The translations under genes were made by a program, and so were the position numbers. Under the pieces are notes generated by a model that saw only the letters and a program-made list of their open reading frames with translations, was not told the origin of the DNA and did not search any database. This document shows positions 1 through 7,007 of a stretch of 64,000 bases of DNA, one piece after another (within the stretch, counting starts at the first letter, position 1; each line of letters starts with the position of its first letter). The stretch comes from UBA922 sp964565405 (GTDB lineage: Bacteria; Patescibacteriota; Patescibacteriia; Magasanikbacterales; UBA922): NCBI GenBank assembly GCA_964565405.1, contig CAZMEW010000003.1, positions 1 to 64,000 on the forward strand, in the 5' to 3' direction.

Positions 1-32
1 CTTGAATAAATGTAACATTAACTTTTCTTAAC

Positions 33-83
33 GTCATTCCCGTGACAACGGGAATCTAAGATCCCCGCTTTCGCGCGGATGAC
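33..83. repeat. Intergenic palindromic repeat (REP/MITE-like)
   Basis: An imperfect palindrome that starts GTCATTCCCG and ends CGGATGAC, with inner hairpins CCCGTGACAACGGG and CCCCGCTTTCGCGCGG. Read on the minus strand it gives the residue string CHPRESGDL, the usual spurious translation of this widespread class of GTCATTCCCGC intergenic repeats. It lies 14 nt upstream of the first gene. No second copy was seen in this window. Confidence 0.7.
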
Positions 84-97
84 ATAAAAATATTTGT

Positions 98-1156
98 ATG
101 AAGACAACTATTTCAATCAACCTCGGTGGTATCGCATTCACCATAGACGACGATGCATACCGAGAACTCAAACAATATCTCGATAGTCTTTCTGCCCATT
201 TTAGAACAGAAGAAGGTGGCGATGAAATCATGACTGATATTGAAGCGCGAATTGCTGAAGAATTTTCACGCAAGCGCGATAATGGAATCCAAGTGATTTC
301 TATTTCAATGGTACAAGACATTATTTCTCGTATGGGACGTGTAGAAGAACTCACTGGTGCACAAGCTACCACTCCTGACGGAGTGACGATTGAAGACCCT
401 TATTTTGCACGTACTGATAAAGAACGTGTAAAAGGTGAAAAACGATTGTACCGTGATCCAGAACATGCAATGCTTGCAGGAGTTTCATCTGGACTTGCAG
501 CATACTTCAATATCGATCCTTCAATTCCTCGTATTGTCTTTGTACTCCTTACCTTCTTTGGAGGAACAGGTATTCTTATCTACATCATTCTCTGGCTTGT
601 ATTACCCGAAGCAGATACACCATTGAAACAATCAGAACTTCGAGGAGAGTCACCTACGATTAAGGATATAGAACAGAAATTCAAAAGTATGTTTGAGACG
701 GGCAAAAAAAAAATTTCTGAAATTGATACAGAAAAAGCCAAAGAATCAGTGAGACATGGATTCAAAACCACCGTGCATACAGTATCACGTACTGCAGGCA
801 GTGTAGGGCACGGGCTTGTGCGGATATTCAGTATTATGTTGGGAATCGCACTCATACTGCTCGGAATCGGTGGAATTGCTGGAGTTACGATCATTGGTAC
901 TGCAACATTATTTGGAACCTCAACCATATTGCTCCACATGCCTCCGATACTCATGTATCTCGGCACACCAATCGCAGCAGTACTTCTCATCTCTCTCTGG
1001 TGCGTTGCAGTTATTCCGCTTGGTCTCCTCATTAGTCTTGGAAGTGCGCTCGCCTCACAAAGACCTATCAAATTCGGATTCGGATTTGCCTTTCTCACGA
1101 TATTCTGGATTATTGCGCTCAGTGTTGCAGGAACTCTGGTTATCGGGGTGGTATAA
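98..1156 (+). CDS. PspC domain-containing membrane protein
   Basis: A 352-residue protein. Residues 1-100 form a soluble N-terminal domain of the kind found in front of PspC in many bacteria (MKTTISINLGG start, then a helical DIEARIAEEF region). The PspC domain covers about 115-172, with the KRLYRDPEHAMLAGVSSG motif followed by a transmembrane hairpin ending in WLVLPEAD. A polar linker (about 175-235) is followed by several hydrophobic segments to the C-terminus, so this is an inner-membrane protein. PspC proteins act in envelope-stress sensing; its partners here are unknown and no pspA lies nearby. The ATG has no Shine-Dalgarno sequence. The gene ends at a strong hairpin shared with the convergent gene. 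Confidence 0.85.
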   Translation: MKTTISINLGGIAFTIDDDAYRELKQYLDSLSAHFRTEEGGDEIMTDIEARIAEEFSRKRDNGIQVISISMVQDIISRMGRVEELTGAQATTPDGVTIEDPYFARTDKERVKGEKRLYRDPEHAMLAGVSSGLAAYFNIDPSIPRIVFVLLTFFGGTGILIYIILWLVLPEADTPLKQSELRGESPTIKDIEQKFKSMFETGKKKISEIDTEKAKESVRHGFKTTVHTVSRTAGSVGHGLVRIFSIMLGIALILLGIGGIAGVTIIGTATLFGTSTILLHMPPILMYLGTPIAAVLLISLWCVAVIPLGLLISLGSALASQRPIKFGFGFAFLTIFWIIALSVAGTLVIGVV

Positions 1157-1190
1157 TATTCGCTTCTATCAACAAACGCTCAATGATCAA

Positions 1191-1216
1191 AAAGTCCCCC
1201 CAATGGGGGGGACTTT
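1191..1216. terminator. Bidirectional terminator between convergent genes
   Basis: An 11-bp stem AAAGTCCCCCC / GGGGGGACTTT with a four-base loop, flanked by short A and T runs. It lies between the PspC gene and the convergent gene that ends at 1239. Confidence 0.8.
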
Positions 1217-1238
1217 GTATGGTATGTACAATCGAGTA

Positions 1239-2258
1239 TTACCGCATCATCCCTGTGGGAAGTTTGAGACCACCTGAGGTCAGGAGCTGAAGCATGATTT
1301 CCTGCATACTCTTGGTTCCAGTTGGTACTTCAACGGTTACGGGCTTGTTGAAGTTGCGAAGCTGCAGATCAAGTGAGAGGGTGCCACTACTTGGCTGTTT
1401 ATCAGTCTTTGCCACTGTCGCATCAAACGAGGTTCGGTAGATGTAGTAATCACTTACTCCTACCCATACCTGACCATTCTTGATTTCAGTTCTCGACCAG
1501 AATTCAGTCATTTTCTGCTCATCTTCAATGCTTGGTGCTTTCCCATGCACTGCTTCACTGATTTCTCGTGACACGCGCATTGCTTCTGCCTCGTCCACTT
1601 CTACTTTGTAGTGATGCGTCTTGATTCCAGCGACATCTGCTTCACCCATATCTTCAATCACTCGAAGAATGTGCGAACCTCTTAAGATACTTTTCACTTT
1701 GTCAGCTTGCGCATCGGTCATCGTAGTCGAAGGAGTTACGACTGGAGCAGTGTCTGCACCTTGTTTTGACTCAACCTTGACCCACATATTGGTGATCGAG
1801 GATAGATTGAGCGAGCCTAATACTGGGGCAGTATTTAATTTGAGAAATTTGTCTATATCAATCGTCCGGAGTTCCAGTTCAGCAGATCCATTATTTGGGA
1901 AGAGCGCTGAAGTCAATTTGATTTTGAGTGATGATTTTGGATGTTCCCAATTACCAAATTCTGATACACCGGTTACCCCAACTGAGAATGATACAGGTTG
2001 AGTTGCGTCAGTGGGAGTGCCGGTCAGACTTGCAAGTGGGTTCTTGCTTCCTTCGATCGTAGCACTCAAGGTTCCTGCAAATTCTGCGGTTTTTACCTCT
2101 GCCATACTACTCGCTGCACGAGCAACTACATCATCTGGAGTCTTGGGGACTGCATTGCCCGCAGCCTTATAGATACCATACCCAATTAATAAGAGAACAA
2201 CCACGAGAATAATCTTTCCTGCTCCACTTTTTTTTGGAGCTACTGCAGCGTCTGCCAT
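1239..2258 (-). CDS. Membrane-anchored extracytoplasmic protein, unknown function
   Basis: A 339-residue protein. A short charged N-terminus is followed by one transmembrane helix (about 14-32, KIILVVVLLLIGYGIYKAA), leaving about 300 residues outside the membrane. The exposed part is rich in beta-type segments (repeated statements such as VEVDEAEAMRV and LDLQLRNFNKPVTVEVP). That layout recalls LppX/LolA-fold lipoproteins, but there is no lipobox cysteine and the comparison is only by style. It is transcribed alone from a promoter at 2285-2312 and ends at the hairpin shared with the PspC gene. I do not recognise a specific family. Confidence 0.7.
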   Translation of the reverse strand: MADAAVAPKKSGAGKIILVVVLLLIGYGIYKAAGNAVPKTPDDVVARAASSMAEVKTAEFAGTLSATIEGSKNPLASLTGTPTDATQPVSFSVGVTGVSEFGNWEHPKSSLKIKLTSALFPNNGSAELELRTIDIDKFLKLNTAPVLGSLNLSSITNMWVKVESKQGADTAPVVTPSTTMTDAQADKVKSILRGSHILRVIEDMGEADVAGIKTHHYKVEVDEAEAMRVSREISEAVHGKAPSIEDEQKMTEFWSRTEIKNGQVWVGVSDYYIYRTSFDATVAKTDKQPSSGTLSLDLQLRNFNKPVTVEVPTGTKSMQEIMLQLLTSGGLKLPTGMMR

Positions 2259-2284
2259 AGGTGTCTGATAAGAATAAATAAGTT

Positions 2285-2312
2285 ATACTAACTATTACAC
2301 GAGAATTGTCTA
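2285..2312 (-). promoter_or_regulatory. Sigma70-type promoter for the 1239-2258 gene
   Basis: Minus-strand TAGACA, 16-nt spacer, TAGTAT, ending about 26 nt upstream of the start codon. The -35 overlaps the 3' end of the upstream DUF1801 gene. Confidence 0.5.
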
Positions 2313-2786
2313 ACTTTTCTTCTCCGCTGTCAACTGACCACGATTCCCCCATCCATTTTCATAATTTTCTATATAGGCATCCATAGGAACCTGGCGTATC
2401 AAATCCCCGAGCACTTCAAGCGCTAGATCATCGAGTTTTTTGAACCTTAGACATCCTTTTCCCATATCTAATTTTTTTCCTGTTTTTTTCCATGCACTCT
2501 TGAACCATTCTTCTACCTTTTTATTCCCATACACACACATCACATGAAGCGACATATAATTTTTCTGGTTTGCGAGACCAAGAAACATCAGTGGCTTCTT
2601 GTTGTATGTCTTTGGGTATACTTTCAGTGGAATCTCATAGGTGATCATTCCCCAATCCATAACTTCTACGTATCCCTTGGGTAGATTTTTTTTGATCAAT
2701 GTTCTAACTTCAGTTAGAACTTTTTTTCGATCTACCGGAAGTTCTTTCAGATATTCGCTGACCGTGTGTGCATTACTTTTTCCCAT
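2310..2786 (-). CDS. DUF1801 domain-containing protein
   Basis: About 158 residues with the DUF1801 pattern: an N-terminal TVSEYLKELPVDRKKVLTEV helix, then GYVEVMDWGMITYEIPL and a YMSLHVMCVY core. The family is small and cytosolic; some members are described as iron-chaperone-like, but the function here is not established. I chose the ATG giving MGKSNAHTVSEYL because it matches the usual family N-terminus; an in-frame ATG at 2804 is possible and a TTG lies further up. The gene overlaps the end of the DUF84 NTPase gene by 14 nt, so the two are probably translationally coupled in one operon with the MazG-like gene. Confidence 0.8.
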   Translation of the reverse strand: MGKSNAHTVSEYLKELPVDRKKVLTEVRTLIKKNLPKGYVEVMDWGMITYEIPLKVYPKTYNKKPLMFLGLANQKNYMSLHVMCVYGNKKVEEWFKSAWKKTGKKLDMGKGCLRFKKLDDLALEVLGDLIRQVPMDAYIENYENGWGNRGQLTAEKKS

Positions 2787-3318
2787 AGGTAAATAATTTT
2801 TCATTTTTAAATGGTATGAGCGCAAGAACTACTGCATGTGCATAGAGTGCGGTTCTAGTAATCGCCATATGCGTGAGAATACCTACCGCCCCCTGCTCGA
2901 GCTTGGAGTCTTTGATTCCAAATACTACATCATTAGCATGTCCCAACTCCATTCCATTATCAATCAATTCAACGATTTGTGGTGGTAAAAAGAATGTTCC
3001 ACTTTTTCCTTTTCCCATCAATCCTTCTCTTGATTGCACCACCACCCAGGCAAACGCTTCCATTTCGTCCCCTTTCTTCTCAATTCCCGCTTCAATTCCA
3101 ACCCAAAAGTCTGCTTCTGGATTCTCCTTCGAGAGATACAGTACTCTATTTTTAGCCCCGAGAAGCGCCGTCTCGTCACTTCGTGGTTGATCAGGAACTC
3201 CTGAAGGTGCTGATAATCCCTGGTATTCAAACGATTCTCCAGAAAATACCTCTTCGAATCCAGCTTTGGTAGAATTGATTTTTACCGGATTTTTCGACGC
3301 AATAATTACTTTTTTCAT
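2773..3318 (-). CDS. Inosine/xanthosine triphosphatase (DUF84, YjjX-like)
   Basis: A 181-residue protein matching the DUF84/YjjX non-canonical purine NTP phosphatase family over its full length. It starts MKKVIIASKNPVKINSTKAGF, the nucleotide-binding N-terminal strand of the ITPase fold. It carries the conserved PSGVPDQPRSDETALLGAKNR segment (about 38-58) and the GIEAGIE and SGTFFLPP motifs. The family hydrolyses ITP/XTP to the monophosphate and so keeps deaminated purines out of nucleic acids. It sits 6 nt downstream of a MazG-like pyrophosphohydrolase, giving a nucleotide-pool cleaning pair. Confidence 0.88.
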   Translation of the reverse strand: MKKVIIASKNPVKINSTKAGFEEVFSGESFEYQGLSAPSGVPDQPRSDETALLGAKNRVLYLSKENPEADFWVGIEAGIEKKGDEMEAFAWVVVQSREGLMGKGKSGTFFLPPQIVELIDNGMELGHANDVVFGIKDSKLEQGAVGILTHMAITRTALYAHAVVLALIPFKNEKLFTYGKK

Positions 3319-3324
3319 ATCGAA

Positions 3325-3636
3325 TTATTTGTCGTGTGTCTCATCGAGAATAATTCGTTTTTCAAATCCGCCGCGCTCTTCTCGCTTTTTCAATCGTATG
3401 TCTTCTAATTTTTCTTTAGCAACACCATTATATTCTGCAATTGCATATACCACTTCAAGAATATCCGCAAGTTCTTCACTGGTTCGATCAGAAGTGAACT
3501 CTACCACCTCTTCTTCTAATTTTTCAATTAACTTTTCTTCATATTCTTTTTCATCGGCAATATGCGTAACCACCTTTTCCCCTTTTGATGTAATCAATTC
3601 CGGTATCTTGTCTCGAACCAATTTGTGATATTTCAT
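3325..3636 (-). CDS. MazG-like nucleotide pyrophosphohydrolase
   Basis: A 103-residue all-alpha protein. It begins MKYHKLVRDKIPELI, typical of the phosphoribosyl-ATP pyrophosphohydrolase-like branch of the MazG superfamily. The metal-binding acidic signature is visible as KLEEEVVEF followed by SEELADILEVV (about residues 39-66). The likely reaction is hydrolysis of a nucleoside triphosphate to the monophosphate and PPi. No histidine-biosynthesis gene is nearby, so a house-cleaning role fits better than HisE. It is the first gene of the three-gene operon that ends at 2310. Confidence 0.85.
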   Translation of the reverse strand: MKYHKLVRDKIPELITSKGEKVVTHIADEKEYEEKLIEKLEEEVVEFTSDRTSEELADILEVVYAIAEYNGVAKEKLEDIRLKKREERGGFEKRIILDETHDK

Positions 3637-3695
3637 ATAAAAAAATGATACTATGTATGCATAGTATCAGGGAGTTATTAGAAATACAAATCTAT

Positions 3696-3732
3696 ATAAA
3701 AAACGAAGCCGCCCTGTTTTACGAGGGCGGCT
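3696..3732 (-). terminator. Rho-independent terminator of the orphan gene 3747-4133
   Basis: On the minus strand AGCCGCCCT, loop CGTAAAAC, AGGGCGGCT, then TCGTTTTTT. The stem is GC-rich and perfect. It lies 15 nt past the stop codon. Confidence 0.85.
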
Positions 3733-3746
3733 GAACTCCGTGCGTA

Positions 3747-4133
3747 TTACGCCATCTTCAGCATGAGGGCACGTAACGTGTCCGTGCTCACGACCGTGAA
3801 GGTGGCGCCGTAGTAATCGACCGCCACCAACGAAGGCGGGGCACTGGGATCGAGATGGTACATCTCACCATGCGTCACCGCGAAGTGGGCGTGTGCGATC
3901 ATTTCGTCGCTCGTCAGGATCCGACCGACATACTTCTGCGCATCGGCCTCAGAAATCGTCACGAGCCACTGGCCCTTCTTGCTCCGACCCCTGACCCTTT
4001 CGAAGTCACTATGATCGAGATCTCCACAGCCGAGCGGAACGCCCGACTCATCATACCACCCATGTCCGTGCGCGATCCGCTGAGCGCGGATCTGCCCGTT
4101 CACGAGTTCGAGTTCATCTGCACGACATTTCAT
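3747..4133 (-). CDS. Orphan small protein, GC-rich, unknown function
   Basis: A 128-residue protein that I do not recognise. The start is the ATG giving MKCRADELELVNGQ, because AAGGAGG sits 5-6 nt upstream; a longer reading from 4163 ignores that site. It has no signal peptide or membrane segment and is histidine-rich in the middle (RIAHGHGWYDE, IAHAHFAVTHGEMYH). GC content and codon use are clearly higher than in neighbouring genes, suggesting recent transfer or different selection. It is a one-gene unit with its own near-consensus promoter (4219-4247) and GC-rich terminator. Two other orphans (35630-35950 and 38553-38858) have the same architecture but no visible sequence similarity. Confidence 0.75.
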   Translation of the reverse strand: MKCRADELELVNGQIRAQRIAHGHGWYDESGVPLGCGDLDHSDFERVRGRSKKGQWLVTISEADAQKYVGRILTSDEMIAHAHFAVTHGEMYHLDPSAPPSLVAVDYYGATFTVVSTDTLRALMLKMA

Positions 4134-4218
4134 GTCTCCTCCTTGATGTAGGTGGTTGATCATCTGACCCGACAGAACAAAATTTTTCTACTCTCTCGGC
4201 TTAGAAAATCAGTTTCAT

Positions 4219-4247
4219 ATCCTAATTCAAAACTACTGTTTTGTCAA
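4219..4247 (-). promoter_or_regulatory. Near-consensus promoter of the orphan gene 3747-4133
   Basis: Minus-strand TTGACA, exactly 17 nt, TAGGAT. The predicted leader is about 75-80 nt and ends in a strong AAGGAGG ribosome-binding site. Confidence 0.8.
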
Positions 4248-4251
4248 TACG

Positions 4252-4277
4252 CAAAAAGGTCCGTGTGGACCTTTTTG
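4252..4277. terminator. Terminator of the VOC gene
   Basis: A perfect 11-bp stem CAAAAAGGTCC / GGACCTTTTTG with GTGT loop and A/T-rich arms that can act in either direction. It follows the VOC gene and abuts the -35 box of the orphan gene promoter. Confidence 0.8.
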
Positions 4278-4298
4278 TGTTTTTAGAGCCTTCAGTTT

Positions 4299-4697
4299 TT
4301 ACTTTGCATTCGTATCCGGCTGATGAATTCCAAATGTATTCCCTTCGGTATCGAGATAATATCCCTGCCATGCCATACCTACCAGCGCGAATTTGGGCAT
4401 TGCAACCTTCCCGCCAGCAGCTAGAATCTTCTTTTCTGTCTCAGTATAATTTTCTACATCCATCGTACACACAAATGCATTACTACCACAGACTCCTTCA
4501 GTAAGTGGCACTGGCCGTCTGAGTAATCCTCCATTGATACCCAAATCTTTACTATCTTTAGGTGCGGTCATAACCATCCAATATTCCATCTGCCCACCCT
4601 CCCATTTGGTAATTTCCCACCCAAACACGTCACGATAAAATTGCGCTGCGCGCTCTGGTTCGTCTGCTTGAATTTCAAAGTGTACGACTCGATTCAT
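4299..4697 (-). CDS. VOC family (glyoxalase/dioxygenase-like) protein
   Basis: About 132 residues of vicinal-oxygen-chelate fold. The first module starts MNRVVHFEIQADEPERAAQFY, with the metal-ligand histidine in VVHFEI and the FYRDVFGW helix. The second half ends with YYLDTEGNTFGIHQ, where the family usually places its acidic ligand and substrate loop. It resembles the uncharacterised single-domain VOC proteins annotated near glyoxalases; the substrate cannot be read from the sequence. I chose the second ATG, matching the family N-terminus. It is 27 nt downstream of the DHFR-like gene and probably cotranscribed with it. Confidence 0.85.
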   Translation of the reverse strand: MNRVVHFEIQADEPERAAQFYRDVFGWEITKWEGGQMEYWMVMTAPKDSKDLGINGGLLRRPVPLTEGVCGSNAFVCTMDVENYTETEKKILAAGGKVAMPKFALVGMAWQGYYLDTEGNTFGIHQPDTNAK

Positions 4698-4724
4698 ATA
4701 CATTAACTTAAGATTAAATTTATT

Positions 4725-5321
4725 TTAAAAGCTCCCTGTTTTCACTTCGCCCGCGCGTTTGTAATTGACGAATATAACACCCGCTGGAGTAACTTTGGAA
4801 TCAACTATAGTAAATGCAGCAGGAATTGTTCCTTCCGCGAATAGTCGTTTGCCTGACCCTAGTGTCACTGGAAAAATTTTCAGCCATAATTCATCAACCA
4901 AATCGTTCTTGAGCAATGTCTGAATCAGATTACCACTCCCATGGACATACAGATCAGGACCGTCTTCTTCTTTTATTTTTTTTATTTTCTCTGCGATATC
5001 TCCATTCAAAATAATTGAATTGCTCCACTTAGTCGAGGTCAGGGTATTTGACACCACATACTTCTTCATCGAATTTATACCAGGCCAATTGTCCTCATGT
5101 GTAGGCCAGTACGACGCAAATATGTCATATGTCTTTCTACCAAGCAAAAGCTCAGAGGGTCTATTCATTTGTTCTCCCATGAGATTACCTGCAAATTCAT
5201 CAAAATATGGAAATGTCCAGCCACCGTATCTAAACCCCCTGCTCGTATCTTCGGTAGGACCTCCCGGTGCCTGCATGACACCATCAAGAGAAATAAAACT
5301 CAACACAACAAGTTTTTTCAT
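4725..5321 (-). CDS. Dihydrofolate reductase family protein (RibD C-terminal-like)
   Basis: 198 residues from the ATG giving MKKLVVLSFISLDGVMQAPG; the longer reading uses a TTG. This opening strand, LLLGRKTYDIFASYWP (about 60-75) and the C-terminal VHGSGNLIQTLLKNDLVDEL plus GSGKRLF motifs mark the RibD_C/YyaP-type branch of the DHFR fold, which binds NADPH. Members are often annotated as DHFR-like but are generally not the housekeeping FolA, and no folate or riboflavin gene is nearby. It is probably cotranscribed with the VOC gene downstream. Confidence 0.85.
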   Translation of the reverse strand: MKKLVVLSFISLDGVMQAPGGPTEDTSRGFRYGGWTFPYFDEFAGNLMGEQMNRPSELLLGRKTYDIFASYWPTHEDNWPGINSMKKYVVSNTLTSTKWSNSIILNGDIAEKIKKIKEEDGPDLYVHGSGNLIQTLLKNDLVDELWLKIFPVTLGSGKRLFAEGTIPAAFTIVDSKVTPAGVIFVNYKRAGEVKTGSF

Positions 5322-5372
5322 ATGTATTCTGTACAAATAATAAATTTTTTGTTAGAATCTAGACGTTTTTAT

Positions 5373-5459
5373 GGAAGGTTCGCATAGTGGTCGAGTGCGC
5401 CGCCTTGGAAAGGCGGTATATCAGAAATGGTATCGAGGGTTCGAATCCCTCACCTTCCG
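5373..5459 (+). tRNA. tRNA-Ser (GGA)
   Basis: The acceptor stem GGAAGGT pairs with ACCTTCC. The anticodon arm CCGCC-TTGGAAA-GGCGG carries GGA. A long variable arm, as expected for a class II tRNA, precedes the T arm GAGGG-TTCGAAT-CCCTC. The discriminator is G and the CCA end is not encoded. Confidence 0.95.
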
Positions 5460-5494
5460 CCCTGAAGGATGCTCGGTAATAACGTAACAAAAAA

Positions 5495-5527
5495 GGCCTG
5501 TATTGTACAGACCGTTTTGGTTATTTT
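5495..5527 (+). terminator. Terminator after tRNA-Ser
   Basis: The hairpin GGCCTGTA-TTG-TACAGACC (one C/A mismatch) is followed by a T-rich tract. It lies about 36 nt beyond the tRNA. Confidence 0.65.
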
Positions 5528-5572
5528 TTTGTTATTTTTACTCGCCCAGTACGTACGATCTTCTATAGCCAC

Positions 5573-6955
5573 CTACAATGCTTTCGATTTTGTAATCGTG
5601 TTTTTTCTAAAATCAGCAATGATGTCCATAGCGGCATCAACCGTATCTACAATCTGATACGATTCGTCGTCTTCATCACTGATAGTTTCATACTTGTGAA
5701 CTAAACTTTCTTTGATAAAAGTATGTAGCGGTTCCCAAAAATCATGACCCACTAAGATTACCGGCACTCGTTCCATTTTTTTGGTTTCCATTAAAGTCAA
5801 AATTTCAAATAATTGATGTAGGGTACCGAATCCACCGGGAAAAAATACAAACGCTTTTGCAGGAGCAGTGATAATTAATTTTCGTGTAAATGGAAACTGG
5901 AATCCAATAGATCGCTTAACATATGGATTGATCCGCTCACGTGAACCAAATCTCATATTAATACCAATTGACTGTCCACCACGTTCAAAACATCCTTTGT
6001 TCGCAGCTTCCATAATACCCGGGCCTCCACCCGTCATTACCGAAAAACCACCATCCGCAAGTCGCCCTCCCAGATCATACGACATCTGGTAATATGGAGA
6101 ATCTGCATTGATTGTATTAGCGCCAAAGATGGTGACATTCTCGATAACACCAGTCAAGAAATCGAACCCTTCAACGAGCTCTGCCATGATACGGAAAATT
6201 TTCCAATCTACTGCACCGCCACATTGGAAACTATCGGGGTCAAGTTCACAAATCGGGGGCTGATTTCCAGTCTCTTCAATGAATGCATAGGCGTCTTCAG
6301 CTGTATCTACCACATGCCATGCATCAATATCTTTGATAGATGCTGCACCAATTTCAGCCGCACATGATTTTAGAAACAATAGAAGCGGATTCCAAAATTC
6401 ACTGCCTACGAGAATAATGGGTGATTTTACCATTTTTCCCATCTCCATGAGATCAACGATTTCAAAAAATTCATCCATGGTGCCAAATCCTCCAGGAAAA
6501 AGCGCAAAGGCATTCGCAGGACTGGTCAACATTACTTTTCTAGTAAAAAAGTAATAGAATGCTGTTGCCTCGGTTACATATGGATTAATACGCTGTTCAA
6601 ATGGCAGTTGAATATTCAATCCCACTGATTTTCCACCCGCCTCATGGGCGCCCTTATTTGCTGCTTCCATAATACCCGGTCCTCCGCCTGTAATCGTCGT
6701 AAACCCGCCCTGCGCAAGCAGTGCTCCCAATTTTTCCGCAATCTCATAATCTCTCTGACCATCGCCAAACCGAGCAGAGCCAAGAATCGTTACCTCCTTT
6801 TCCATCTGAGACAGGAACTGGTATCCTTCTACAAATTCTGACATGATACGAAAAATGCGCCATGATTCACGAAAATCACCAGATTCATTGATGGCATGAC
6901 TGTAATCAATCGCATGCACCTTTGATTTTGTTCGACTACCTTTGACAGAAGGCAT
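5573..6955 (-). CDS. Tandem two-domain LOG-family (TIGR00730) Rossmann protein
   Basis: A 460-residue fusion of two complete LOG/lysine-decarboxylase-like domains (about 30-230 and 250-455). Each has the nucleotide-binding GGGPGIMEAANKG motif (90-102 and 310-321), an FTRK arginine (139 and 358) and the PGGFGT loop (154-159 and 373-378). In LOG enzymes the motif is PGGxGTxxE and the Glu is catalytic for cytokinin-riboside 5'-monophosphate phosphoribohydrolase activity. The first domain keeps it (E162); the second has Q381. The second half may therefore be non-catalytic, perhaps structural. Ordinary LOG proteins are about 180-250 residues and dimerise, so the fusion may be an intramolecular dimer. 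Confidence 0.88.
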   Translation of the reverse strand: MPSVKGSRTKSKVHAIDYSHAINESGDFRESWRIFRIMSEFVEGYQFLSQMEKEVTILGSARFGDGQRDYEIAEKLGALLAQGGFTTITGGGPGIMEAANKGAHEAGGKSVGLNIQLPFEQRINPYVTEATAFYYFFTRKVMLTSPANAFALFPGGFGTMDEFFEIVDLMEMGKMVKSPIILVGSEFWNPLLLFLKSCAAEIGAASIKDIDAWHVVDTAEDAYAFIEETGNQPPICELDPDSFQCGGAVDWKIFRIMAELVEGFDFLTGVIENVTIFGANTINADSPYYQMSYDLGGRLADGGFSVMTGGGPGIMEAANKGCFERGGQSIGINMRFGSRERINPYVKRSIGFQFPFTRKLIITAPAKAFVFFPGGFGTLHQLFEILTLMETKKMERVPVILVGHDFWEPLHTFIKESLVHKYETISDEDDESYQIVDTVDAAMDIIADFRKNTITKSKAL

Positions 6956-7007
6956 AAGAGAATTAACAATTTCTAATTAACCTAATTATTCTAAAAAATT
7001 CAATACA

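Noticed and set aside
34..372. Minus-strand frame of 112 codons ending in CHPRESGDLRFPLSRE
   Set aside because: Antisense to the PspC gene, and its end is the spurious translation of the palindromic repeat.
5469..5657. Hydrophobic 62-codon plus-strand frame after tRNA-Ser
   Set aside because: It contains the tRNA terminator and overlaps the end of the LOG gene; no start signal.
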